Positions 1-5,791 of a stretch of DNA of 8,078 bases are shown piece after piece. Under the pieces are notes generated by a model, which ran no database searches, had not been told where the DNA came from, and worked only from the letters and a program-made list of their open reading frames with translations. Both the position numbers and the translations under genes were made by a program. The stretch is from an uncultured bacterium (lineage in GTDB: Bacteria > Patescibacteriota > Minisyncoccia > Phycocordibacterales > UBA918), in contig CAJXAG010000042.1 of NCBI GenBank assembly GCA_913050645.1, positions 1 to 8,078 of the forward strand. Direction: 5' to 3'. How positions within the stretch are numbered: the first letter of the stretch is position 1; each line of letters begins with the position of its first letter.

Positions 1-139
1 ATATGCCTCAATTGAGCATATAACGAGAAATGATACTTAATCTCTGAATTGGTATTTGACACTAGGGAAAGACTAGGAAAAAGGATAAGACAAAAGAGAA
101 TGGAAAATCTTTTGCGATGCAAACGTATTCGATATATAT

Positions 140-184
140 AATGAACGAAAAACCACCGGCAATGCCGGTGGTTTTTCGTTCATT
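140..184. terminator. Perfect 21-bp hairpin, probable bidirectional terminator
   Basis: Arms 140-160 and 164-184 are exact reverse complements around a 3-nt loop (AAT). The core is CCACCGGC/GCCGGTGG, with A-tracts upstream and T-tracts downstream, so the hairpin presents a T-run on both strands. It is the second hairpin downstream of the leftward gene ending at 249. It could also close a rightward gene lying to the left of the window. No ORF between 1 and 139 is convincing, so the partner gene is not seen. Confidence 0.85.
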
Positions 185-212
185 TGCACCCACAATTCGT
201 GCATTTTGCCTC

Positions 213-246
213 AAACCCCGCCATTTCAGGTTGAAATGGCGGGTTT
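213..246 (-). terminator. Hairpin terminator of the leftward JAMM-like gene
   Basis: The 12-bp stem 217-228/232-243 (CCCGCCATTTCA with TGAAATGGCGGG, loop GGT) lies immediately after the stop codon at 249-251, reading leftward. AAA/TTT flanks extend the stem across one bulged C. The T-run on the minus strand is short, so termination may rely partly on the stronger hairpin at 140-184. Confidence 0.75.
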
Positions 247-248
247 AG

Positions 249-1607
249 CTAGTATGTCCTACAGAAATCAACAACCGCCTGGCTATATCCAATAGTTGTA
301 CTTGCGTATGTTTGATAGCCTGACGATAGTCCAATGATTTCTTCAGGTGTGTATGAACTAAAGCTGGTTGTATCCAGTGCCCCGAAGTGGCTTTTGTATG
401 TGCTTGGTACTATGGAACTGCTGGTGTACTTACTCAGTTCGTCTTCGCGTTGTGATGAGTCAAGTGATGCTAAATCGTTATAGGTTTCAAGTAGTGGAAG
501 AACGGTAGCGGCGCTGGTGTTGTACGGGCACGTGTCGTTTTGTTGACGCATTCGCCAAACGCCAGTCCAGTCAACAGTGAGATAGGTAACTGAGGTGTCA
601 TTGAGCTCGCACATGGCACGCATGTCAGCAGCTGATGGTCCGTGTCCGTCCATAACCAGACCCTGTGCGTCACTACGTGTCTTAGGATGTGTATGTATTA
701 CGTGTGGTTTTTCGATATTGCCAGAAAGAATACCTTCAAGAACGTCACGGTCGTAACTGATGTGGTTAGTGCTATTGAGGTCAGTGATGTTTTCCCAACG
801 TACTGCGCCACTTTGAGTTTTATACAGTACATATGCAGCTTGTGTTGTTTCTGCGCGCGCCGCAAGGGAAAGAGTAGAGAGGCCCTCTTCACAGGTTGCG
901 GTGTTGGCTACAGTCGGTGCACTGTATGTGGAGCGAGGATTTCCCGTATATATGGTAAAGGCAGCGCTGTCTTTACCGGTACCGAATACAAGTTCTCCGA
1001 GACCTGTGGTGTTCCCAGTGCTGCCTCCACCGTTACCGCCTCCAATGCCACCACTTCCGCTGCCAGCTCCTCCCGTTCCAGATGATCCACCACCAGTGCC
1101 GGCATACCCACCTCCCGTTCCAGATGATCCACCACCACTGCCACTGCTACCATCACTTCCATTCCCTCCAGAACCTCCACCACTTGGCGTTATGCTTGGG
1201 AATGTTGCACCACTTGGCCCAGAGCCCCTGTTGTCGTTGCTACAAAAACCACTCAGGTAGTCAGGACACAGTGAAGTTTCGTATTGTGTGTTGTTGAGTA
1301 CACCCTCAACAACCCAGGTAACAATTCCCCAGATAGAGAAGAGGAACACAAAAGCTGCAACACCATAGATGGCACTCCTTTTTGCTTTTGTTCGCCCTTC
1401 ATCACTTCCGCCTTGGATGATGAAGTACTTCGTCATGTTAATGAGGAAGTACAAAAACGCGATACTTATAAGGAAGGGAAGGATGATGTAGCGTAGAAAG
1501 AGACTGAAGTCTACGATAATGTTTTCAAGACTTTGTGCAAAGGCAATATCAGTGCCAATAAAAAAGATACCTATGATAAGGCTCAGTAGTGTGAAATGCT
1601 GTTTCAT
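249..1607 (-). CDS. Exported VirB2/TrbC-like membrane protein with C-terminal JAMM/JAB-like domain
   Basis: A 452-aa protein. Seen: a signal peptide (residues 1-25, ending AFAQ), a hydrophobic segment at about 34-57, a basic loop with GGSDEGRTKAKRS (66-78), and a second helix at about 79-100. This two-helix layout resembles the VirB2/TrbC-type pilin subunits frequent in CPR genomes. A Gly/Ser-rich linker (about 143-198) follows, then a globular region carrying HTHP (305-308) and PSAAD (324-328). Those residues match the zinc-binding H-x-H...S-x-x-D signature of JAMM/JAB isopeptidase-like folds. E253 is a candidate for the upstream catalytic Glu. The spacing between HTH and S is longer than in classic JAMM proteins. 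The positive loop predicts that the linker and JAMM domain lie outside the membrane. Six Cys (114, 122, 239, 333, 360, 449) fall in that outer part and could form disulfides. The ATG at 1607 is chosen because it gives a full signal peptide; its Shine-Dalgarno site is weak. Enzymatic activity is inference. Confidence 0.85.
   Translation of the reverse strand: MKQHFTLLSLIIGIFFIGTDIAFAQSLENIIVDFSLFLRYIILPFLISIAFLYFLINMTKYFIIQGGSDEGRTKAKRSAIYGVAAFVFLFSIWGIVTWVVEGVLNNTQYETSLCPDYLSGFCSNDNRGSGPSGATFPSITPSGGGSGGNGSDGSSGSGGGSSGTGGGYAGTGGGSSGTGGAGSGSGGIGGGNGGGSTGNTTGLGELVFGTGKDSAAFTIYTGNPRSTYSAPTVANTATCEEGLSTLSLAARAETTQAAYVLYKTQSGAVRWENITDLNSTNHISYDRDVLEGILSGNIEKPHVIHTHPKTRSDAQGLVMDGHGPSAADMRAMCELNDTSVTYLTVDWTGVWRMRQQNDTCPYNTSAATVLPLLETYNDLASLDSSQREDELSKYTSSSIVPSTYKSHFGALDTTSFSSYTPEEIIGLSSGYQTYASTTIGYSQAVVDFCRTY
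1069..1137 (-). repeat. 42-bp-period tandem repeat in the Gly/Ser linker
   Basis: A 27-bp string occurs identically at 1069-1095 and 1111-1137, offset by 42 bp (14 codons). On the minus strand it encodes GGGSSGTGG units. The nucleotide identity, beyond what Gly-rich coding requires, suggests recent duplication and a linker whose length can vary. Confidence 0.8.
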
Positions 1608-1675
1608 AGCATTATGATACCTTACAAGCCCCGCATATGATGATATTTGTACACGCGTGGGTTATCTTCTGGCCT

Positions 1676-1705
1676 CTTACATTTTTTGTAATTATTTGGT
1701 ATAGT
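1676..1705 (+). promoter_or_regulatory. Probable promoter of tRNA-Ile
   Basis: A -10 box TATAGT (1700-1705) carries an extended TGG directly upstream (1697-1699). A weak -35 CTTACA (1676-1681) lies 18 bp away. Transcription would start near 1712, giving a leader of roughly 45 nt before the tRNA. The leader contains a small hairpin, TTACGG/CCGTAA (1715-1720/1725-1730). Confidence 0.55.
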
Positions 1706-1755
1706 AGCGGGCACTTACGGTTTTCCGTAACAAAAAAACAGGCACTTATTTTAGT

Positions 1756-1829
1756 GCGCGTTTAGCTCAGATGGCTAGAGCATTCGACTGATACTCGAAA
1801 GGTCCCAGGTTCGAGCCCTGGAACGCGCA
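1756..1829 (+). tRNA. tRNA-Ile (anticodon GAT)
   Basis: A complete cloverleaf: acceptor GCGCGTT/AACGCGC (1756-1762/1822-1828), D arm GCTC/GAGC, anticodon stem TTCGA/TCGAA with loop CTGATAC, and T arm CCAGG/CCTGG with loop TTCGAGC. The anticodon GAT reads ATC and ATT. The discriminator is A1829, and CCA is not encoded, so it must be added after transcription. The acceptor helix can be extended by two flanking pairs (G1754-C1830, T1755-A1829), and GCACT at 1743-1747 can also pair with AGTGC at 1753-1757, so processing has to resolve competing folds. No intron is seen. A T-run at about 1855 may help transcription end. Confidence 0.96.
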
Positions 1830-1882
1830 CTAAGAATGGTGTCTGTTTTTGTGCGTGAAGGGTAAAGGTTTGACTGGTGTCA

Positions 1883-2461
1883 CTAGAACAAAAACTGAAA
1901 GATACTTTCAGCACCGTATGCAGTTGCAGTGTGGTAAAGCGTTGTGCCAAGGATCATTGGTAGTAGAAAACGATAGAGCGGTACCCCAAGAATGCCAAGC
2001 GGAATAAGGAACGCTTCATTAGGGAAGGGAACGGCTGATGCGTACAGGAGTACAAAGATAAATAAGAGTGCTTTATTCTCAACGTTTAACTTACTAATAT
2101 ATTGATACGTTTTGGGATAGTGCTCAACAATAAACTCTTTACTCAATTTTCCCAAAAAATAACCGATTAAGTCAGCAATAGTGGTGCCGAGTATCAGCAT
2201 CGCAATAATGATAGGCATCAATAATCCCGAAGCAGTGAAGATTGGTACAAATACAGCAGGGGGTACTGGTGCAATGCTATTGAGACCACCTACTACAGCT
2301 ACCGCAAGCACTCCTATGTACCCCATGGAAACGACTGTTTGCTGGGCACGTTCCGACTGAGTGATGTAGTCAGCAAGGAGTAAGGCGCTGACGATGAGTC
2401 CGGTTATAAAAAGACCCGAGAGTGCAAGATACAGTATCTTTTTTCGGTCCATGCGTCTCAT
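1883..2461 (-). CDS. DedA/VTT-family small integral membrane protein
   Basis: A 192-aa protein with an N-terminal hydrophobic anchor (about 9-31) and several further membrane segments (about 46-100, 131-185). The middle has the DedA/VTT (SNARE-associated) pattern: a Pro-containing re-entrant stretch APVPPAVFVPIF (64-75), then GTTIADLIGYFLGK (92-105), a polar stretch, and FVLLYASAVPFPNEAFLIPLG (136-156) with the second Pro motif. The family is implicated in phospholipid flipping and membrane homeostasis; the specific substrate cannot be read here. The start may be ATG 2461 or the in-frame ATG at 2452 (residue 4); neither has a good Shine-Dalgarno site. A minus-strand TACACT box at 2469-2474 sits 7 nt before the first ATG, so the message may be leaderless. 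The gene is transcribed away from the orphan gene at 2549. Confidence 0.82.
   Translation of the reverse strand: MRRMDRKKILYLALSGLFITGLIVSALLLADYITQSERAQQTVVSMGYIGVLAVAVVGGLNSIAPVPPAVFVPIFTASGLLMPIIIAMLILGTTIADLIGYFLGKLSKEFIVEHYPKTYQYISKLNVENKALLFIFVLLYASAVPFPNEAFLIPLGILGVPLYRFLLPMILGTTLYHTATAYGAESIFQFLF
1887..1911 (-). terminator. Terminator overlapping the end of the DedA-like gene
   Basis: Reading leftward, CTGAAAG and CTTTCAG form a 7-bp stem with a 3-nt loop (1895-1911), followed by TTTTTGTT (1887-1894), just before the TAG at 1883-1885. The hairpin encodes the last residues (ESIFQ). The stem is short and modest in GC, so efficiency is uncertain. Confidence 0.55.
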
Positions 2462-2511
2462 GTTGGTTAGTGTACCATGTGTTTTCTCTGGTAATTAACG
2501 CTACTTTTTTG

Positions 2512-2517
2512 TATGAT
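2512..2517 (+). promoter_or_regulatory. Probable -10 box of the orphan 83-aa gene
   Basis: TATGAT matches the -10 consensus at five of six positions and would give a leader of about 25 nt to the ATG at 2549. No good -35 hexamer is visible 16-18 bp upstream, so the call rests on the -10 box and its position between divergent genes. Confidence 0.45.
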
Positions 2518-2532
2518 TGCATAAGTTCAGCA

Positions 2533-2540
2533 GAGAGGAA
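2533..2540 (+). promoter_or_regulatory. Shine-Dalgarno site that selects ATG 2549
   Basis: GAGAGGAA has AGGA at 2536-2539, 9 nt before ATG 2549 but only 3 nt before the in-frame GTG at 2543. The spacing favours the ATG. Confidence 0.7.
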
Positions 2541-2548
2541 GAGTGGTT

Positions 2549-2800
2549 ATGCAACGACCGTTACACGAAGAAGTGCGCCCGAGACATAATCGGGATGAAT
2601 TGGGGGAGCGCGGCGAGCTTTTCGCAAAGCTTGCAGATGTACTTGAGACATATGTACCTGATGTTACAGTGCAAGCAGGTATTTCGCTTCAGGAGCGTGC
2701 TGCAGCAGTTGCACTTTGCTTTGTACAAGTTCCTGAACTTCAATCAGAGGAATGTGCGCAGAAGGCGCTTGTGGCACTGAGAGAGCGGGCAGCGCAGTAG
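2549..2800 (+). CDS. Unrecognised 83-aa helical protein
   Basis: I do not recognise this protein. It is charged at the N-terminus (MQRPLHEEVRPRHNRDELGE), then rich in Ala, Leu and Glu, with a pattern suited to three or four helices (ELFAKLADVLETY, LQERAAAVALCFVQV, SEECAQKALVALRERA). There is no signal peptide or membrane segment. Two Cys (at about 58 and 70) are isolated and not zinc-ribbon-like. Reality as a gene is supported by its own -10 box, a well-placed Shine-Dalgarno site and a terminator 5 nt after the stop. A GTG at 2543 would add two residues. It faces away from the DedA-like gene and is separated from murD by a structured leader, so it appears to be a single-gene unit. Confidence 0.65.
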   Translation: MQRPLHEEVRPRHNRDELGERGELFAKLADVLETYVPDVTVQAGISLQERAAAVALCFVQVPELQSEECAQKALVALRERAAQ

Positions 2801-2804
2801 ATAT

Positions 2805-2840
2805 AAAGGATGGCCAGTGTGGCCATCCTTTTCTTTTGTG
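2805..2840 (+). terminator. Rho-independent terminator after the orphan gene
   Basis: The 12-bp stem AAAGGATGGCCA/TGGCCATCCTTT (2805-2816/2820-2831) with loop GTG is followed by TTCTTTTGTG. The strong stem and split T-tract make this a confident call for rightward transcription. Confidence 0.9.
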
Positions 2841-2872
2841 TTATTTTCCACTAGTATAGGGGTCACATATGG

Positions 2873-2995
2873 ATCCCGTTAGACATTATGCAAGTTGGCA
2901 GTGTTCGGGAGTGTGTATGGGTTAATTTGGTCGAAAAGGTTTTAGTATTTAAATTTTGTATTTTGGAAGCTTTAACTTCCGATGTCTAACGGGAT
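2873..2995. repeat. 14-bp inverted repeat spanning the murD leader and start codon
   Basis: The left arm ATCCCGTTAGACAT (2873-2886) is the exact reverse complement of ATGTCTAACGGGAT (2982-2995), with 95 nt between. The right arm starts precisely at the annotated murD ATG and runs into a second in-frame ATG at 2994. A smaller hairpin GGAAG/CTTCC (2965-2969/2976-2980) lies just before the start and would occlude the only Shine-Dalgarno-like purine tract. As RNA the arms could sequester the start codon; as DNA they could be the ends of a small palindromic element. Confidence 0.75.
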
Positions 2996-4331
2996 GGATT
3001 TTACAGACTATTTTAAAGGAAAAAAGGTAACCGTGCTCGGGCTAGGCTTGCTTGGACGTGGAGTAGGGGACGCTGCATACATCGCTGAAGCTGGTGCTGC
3101 CGAGGTGCTTGTTACTGATCTGAAGACACAAGAGGAGCTCAAAGAATCAGTAGAACAGCTCAAAGACCATGAAAATGTGAAGTTGGTACTCGGCGAGCAT
3201 CGAAACGAAGACTTTGAGGGTCGTGACTTTATTTTGGTGGGTGCAGGTATTCCGATGGATTCATCATACCTTGAACACGCCCGTAAAGCAGGTGTGCCAT
3301 TAAAGCAATCAGCAGCACTGTTTGCTGAGCTTACGGGCGTGCCGATTATTGGAGTTACAGGTACGCGCGGAAAGAGTACCGTTACACAGATGATTCACCA
3401 CACACTTTCACTTGCAACTGGTGAGCAAATTATCCTCGGAGGCAACGTGCGAGGAGTTTCCAACCTGCAGTTACTGAAAGTTGCGGGTGAAGATTCACTT
3501 GCGGTAATGGAGCTAGATAGCTGGCAGCTGCAAGGGTTTGGTTGGGCAGGTATCTCCCCACAGATAGCGATCTTCACCAACTTTATGGAAGATCACATGA
3601 ACTACTACAAGAACGACATGGATGCTTATTTTTTGGATAAGGCTAATATATTCAAAAATCAGGAAGATACAGGGGTACTTGTTACAACTCCTGAAGTTTT
3701 TGAATATGCAAAAGGAAAAGACCTTGCTGTGCGGGGTGAGGTGGTGCTCGCAGACTCCTCAGTATTGCCTGAAGATTGTCTTTTGGCGATGCCGGGTGAA
3801 CATAATCGTTTGAATGCAGCGCTTGCGTATGAGGCACTTAAAGCAATCAGTCTTTCAGACGAAATGATCTTCGACGGACTTGCAAGCTTTGGCGGGGTTG
3901 AAGGTCGTCTACAGTTTGTAAAGACAGTCGATAATGTCCGTATCTACAACGACAATAACGCTACTACACCGCAGGCAACTACTGCAGCACTCGAAGCACT
4001 GGATCTTGGTAATAAAAATATTGTGCTTATCGCAGGCGGGGCAGATAAAGGTATCGAACTACCGCGGTTAACCGCGGCAATAAAAAAGCATTGCAAGAAA
4101 GTGATTCTTACTCCAGGCTCTGGTACCGACCGCTTATTAAAATCCATACAAAGTGGAGGCAAGGCCTCCACTTTGGTGGTGGAGAGTCTGGCAGAGGCAG
4201 TGGAAGAAGCACGTCTGTCAGCAGAAAATGCCGACATCATTCTTTTCTCACCCGCTTTTGCATCATTTGCACAGTACAAGAACGAATATGAACGGAATGA
4301 CGAGTTTATGGATTTAGTTTTGAAACTGTAA
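2982..4331 (+). CDS. murD: UDP-N-acetylmuramoyl-L-alanine--D-glutamate ligase
   Basis: The 449-aa Mur ligase MurD adds D-glutamate to UDP-MurNAc-L-Ala in the cytoplasm using ATP. Domain 1 opens with a Rossmann-type GLGLLGRG (20-27). Domain 2 has the P-loop GVTGTRGKS (124-132), ELDSWQLQG (177-185), TNFMEDHMNYY (199-209) and K220, a likely carbamylated Lys. Domain 3 has GEHNRLNAAL (272-281), AGGADKG (351-357) and SPAFASFAQYKNEYERNDEF (423-442). The NDSKAT motif reads NDNNATTP (323-330), so the usual Lys is Asn. Length is normal for MurD. The start is uncertain: ATG 2982 or ATG 2994, the latter giving MDFTDYFKGKK; neither has a free Shine-Dalgarno site. A 9-codon segment at residues 390-398 is a perfect DNA hairpin. 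murC follows after 2 nt, implying one transcript and probable translational coupling. Confidence 0.96.
   Translation: MSNGMDFTDYFKGKKVTVLGLGLLGRGVGDAAYIAEAGAAEVLVTDLKTQEELKESVEQLKDHENVKLVLGEHRNEDFEGRDFILVGAGIPMDSSYLEHARKAGVPLKQSAALFAELTGVPIIGVTGTRGKSTVTQMIHHTLSLATGEQIILGGNVRGVSNLQLLKVAGEDSLAVMELDSWQLQGFGWAGISPQIAIFTNFMEDHMNYYKNDMDAYFLDKANIFKNQEDTGVLVTTPEVFEYAKGKDLAVRGEVVLADSSVLPEDCLLAMPGEHNRLNAALAYEALKAISLSDEMIFDGLASFGGVEGRLQFVKTVDNVRIYNDNNATTPQATTAALEALDLGNKNIVLIAGGADKGIELPRLTAAIKKHCKKVILTPGSGTDRLLKSIQSGGKASTLVVESLAEAVEEARLSAENADIILFSPAFASFAQYKNEYERNDEFMDLVLKL
4062..4077. repeat. 16-bp perfect palindrome inside murD
   Basis: CCGCGGTT followed by AACCGCGG with no spacer, in the codons for LPRLTAA. 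It is symmetric DNA within conserved coding sequence; no function is evident. Confidence 0.6.
4149..4175. repeat. Perfect 12-bp hairpin of exactly nine murD codons
   Basis: CAAAGTGGAGGC (4149-4160) pairs exactly with GCCTCCACTTTG (4164-4175) around the loop AAG. It starts on a codon boundary and encodes QSGGKASTL (390-398) in the third domain of MurD. There is no T-tract, so it is not a terminator on the plus strand. Confidence 0.8.
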
Positions 4332-4333
4332 AT

Positions 4334-5617
4334 ATGAAAATTCATTTTATAGGAATTGGAGGCATTGGTATGTCCGGGCTAGCTCGGCTGTATTTGCATG
4401 AGGGAGCACACGTTTCTGGTTCTGATGCTGTTGAAAGCGAAAACACGAAGAAACTTGAAGCGGAAGGAGCGACTATTTTTCATACACAAACCCCCAACAA
4501 TATACAGGGGACATCCGATGTCTCCTGTATCGATTTGGTGGTGTATACCGAGGCGATGGCGGAGGATCATCCGGAGCTTGTTGCAGCACGTGAGGCGGGG
4601 ATTCGTACAATTAACTATTTTGCTGCACTTGCAGAAGTAGCTAACGAATACTACTTGATTGCGGTTGCGGGGACTCATGGCAAGACGACTACCACCGCGA
4701 TGCTTGCGGATATCCTCGAGGAAGCGAGTTTCGACCCAACAGTGGTGGTGGGTTCATTACGCAGTAAGACCGGAAGTAACTTCCGTGCGGGAAAGAGTAA
4801 GTATTTTGTGGTCGAAGCATGTGAGTATAAGCGTGATTTCTTAACGCTTGAGCCTGATGTATTGGTGATTACAAATATTGAGCATGATCATGTTGATTAC
4901 TACAAAGACCTCGTTGATGTACAGTCTGCATTTGCTGAACTTGCAGAAAAAGTTCCTGCAGACGGGGCGATTATCACCCTCGCAACTGATCCAAATATTT
5001 CCCCTGTGTTAGAAAATGTACAGGCAAAAGTATTTGACTACAAAATAGAAGTGTTTCGATCACTGGCACTAAAACAGCCAGGCCTCCATAACCGGATGAA
5101 TGCAGGCGCTGCACGTGCTGCAGCATTGGTGCTTGGGGCTGATAAAAAGATTGTGCAAGAGGCACTTGAAAACTTTGCAGGCACGGCGCGTCGTTTTGGA
5201 TACAAGGGTGATTGCAATGGGGCGCATGTATATGATGACTACGCGCACCATCCTACCGCAATTGCGCTCGCAATTGCGGGTGCGCGGGAACTCTACCCAC
5301 AAAAGAAAGTAACGGTAGTATTTCAAAGTCACACCTACTCACGCACGCATGAACTTTTTGATGACTTTGTAGCATCGCTCGCAAAAGCCGACCGTGTACT
5401 CATGACTCCGATCTACGCAGCACGAGAAGAAAATGAGTCTGGAGTGTCTGCAGAGAAGCTTTCAGAAGCAATTGAACAGCAGGGAACTGAATCTTCGTTT
5501 TTCCATACACTTGACGCTGCAGCGCTTACGATAAAAGAAACAGTTTCAAATGATGATGTGGTGCTGGTCATGGGCGCAGGAGACATCACGAAGGTTGCAG
5601 AAACATTGACAGAATAA
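4334..5617 (+). CDS. murC: UDP-N-acetylmuramate--L-alanine ligase
   Basis: The 427-aa Mur ligase MurC joins L-alanine to UDP-MurNAc with ATP, the step before MurD. Seen in order: HFIGIGGIGMSGLA (4-17) for UDP-sugar binding, the P-loop AVAGTHGKTTTTAML (110-124), EACEYKRDFL (161-170), TNIEHDHVDYY (180-190), GLHNRMNAGAA (250-260), FAGTARRF (281-288), DDYAHHPTAI (301-310), FQSHTYSRTHELF (330-342) and VLVMGAGDI (410-418). The protein is somewhat shorter than typical MurC. No Shine-Dalgarno site precedes the ATG; the gene begins 2 nt after the murD stop, so ribosomes probably arrive from murD. Residues 57-66 are encoded by a 29-nt hairpin and look like a small insertion between NI and DLVVYTEAM. 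The 3' end contains a promoter for the next gene. Confidence 0.97.
   Translation: MKIHFIGIGGIGMSGLARLYLHEGAHVSGSDAVESENTKKLEAEGATIFHTQTPNNIQGTSDVSCIDLVVYTEAMAEDHPELVAAREAGIRTINYFAALAEVANEYYLIAVAGTHGKTTTTAMLADILEEASFDPTVVVGSLRSKTGSNFRAGKSKYFVVEACEYKRDFLTLEPDVLVITNIEHDHVDYYKDLVDVQSAFAELAEKVPADGAIITLATDPNISPVLENVQAKVFDYKIEVFRSLALKQPGLHNRMNAGAARAAALVLGADKKIVQEALENFAGTARRFGYKGDCNGAHVYDDYAHHPTAIALAIAGARELYPQKKVTVVFQSHTYSRTHELFDDFVASLAKADRVLMTPIYAAREENESGVSAEKLSEAIEQQGTESSFFHTLDAAALTIKETVSNDDVVLVMGAGDITKVAETLTE
4502..4530. repeat. 13-bp hairpin in frame within murC
   Basis: Arms 4502-4514 and 4518-4530 (ATACAGGGGACAT and ATGTCTCCTGTAT) pair with one G.U and a 3-nt loop CCG. The arm begins on a codon boundary and encodes IQGTSDVSC. 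It has no T-tract. Confidence 0.75.
5256..5279. repeat. 11-bp inverted repeat in murC
   Basis: CCGCAATTGCG and CGCAATTGCGG are separated by CT. Because CGCAATTGCG is itself palindromic, the site is also a direct repeat of period 13. It encodes AIALAIA in a helix after DDYAHHP and may simply reflect repeated Ala/Ile codons. Confidence 0.5.
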
Positions 5618-5634
5618 TATTTTTCTGCTTTAAT
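5606..5634 (+). promoter_or_regulatory. Consensus promoter for the zinc-ribbon gene
   Basis: A perfect -35 TTGACA (5606-5611), a 17-bp spacer and a -10 TTTAAT (5629-5634) with extended TGC directly upstream. The -35 lies within the last codons of murC. Transcription would start near 5641, about 24 nt before the ATG. This is the best promoter match I found in the window. Confidence 0.85.
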
Positions 5635-5651
5635 ACTACTAAAGCTTAGAT

Positions 5652-5657
5652 AAGGAG
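5652..5657 (+). promoter_or_regulatory. Strong Shine-Dalgarno site
   Basis: AAGGAG lies 7 nt upstream of ATG 5665. It is the strongest ribosome binding site seen in this window and fixes the start of the 39-aa gene. Confidence 0.85.
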
Positions 5658-5664
5658 AAACGCT

Positions 5665-5784
5665 ATGCGTTGGCTTAAAAAATTTCTTGCCTCGTTTGTG
5701 GGTGAGTGTCAGTCGTGCAAGACTGGCAAAACAACCCTGGAAATAGGGGCAGCACGGTGTTCCGAATGCGGGACACACGTATAA
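5665..5784 (+). CDS. 39-aa zinc-ribbon microprotein
   Basis: The product is 39 residues, below common gene-calling cut-offs. It starts with a basic amphipathic stretch, MRWLKKFLASFVG, and then carries two CxxC knuckles, CQSC (15-18) and CSEC (32-35), 13 residues apart, as in a rubredoxin-like zinc ribbon binding one Zn. It ends GTHV, with His38 near the second knuckle. The consensus promoter, AAGGAG site and terminator 8 nt after the stop make it a complete single-gene unit, which argues strongly that it is real. I do not recognise a named family. Role is inference: small zinc ribbons often bind nucleic acid or protein partners, and the amphipathic N-terminus could contact membrane or RNA. 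Confidence 0.85.
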   Translation: MRWLKKFLASFVGECQSCKTGKTTLEIGAARCSECGTHV

Positions 5785-5791
5785 AGAAATT

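Noticed and set aside
1..139. Possible gene or promoter at the left edge
   Set aside because: Short frames only (the longest start-to-stop reading is 13 codons); a TTGACA at 56-61 has no -10 box at a suitable distance. The imperfect palindrome at 1-21 has no T-tract.
642..1085. 147-aa rightward ORF
   Set aside because: It overlaps the leftward gene antisense, has odd Cys/Val-rich composition, and no ribosome binding site or family motif.
1069..1137. CRISPR-like repeat
   Set aside because: Only two copies at a 42-bp period inside a coding Gly/Ser linker; no spacers or cas genes.
901..1260. Proline-rich 119-aa rightward ORF
   Set aside because: It is the antisense reading of the Gly/Ser linker of the leftward JAMM-like gene; the low complexity explains its openness.
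1762..1950. 62-aa leftward ORF across the tRNA
   Set aside because: It reads antisense through tRNA-Ile and into the 3' end of the DedA-like gene (the peptide contains the usual antisense-tRNA pattern LEPGTF); no start signals.
2895..2926. murD promoter (TTGGCA at 2895-2900 with GTTAAT or TATGGG)
   Set aside because: The -35 is good but the -10 candidates are at 20 or 15 bp and poor, so I do not call it; the murD promoter stays unassigned.
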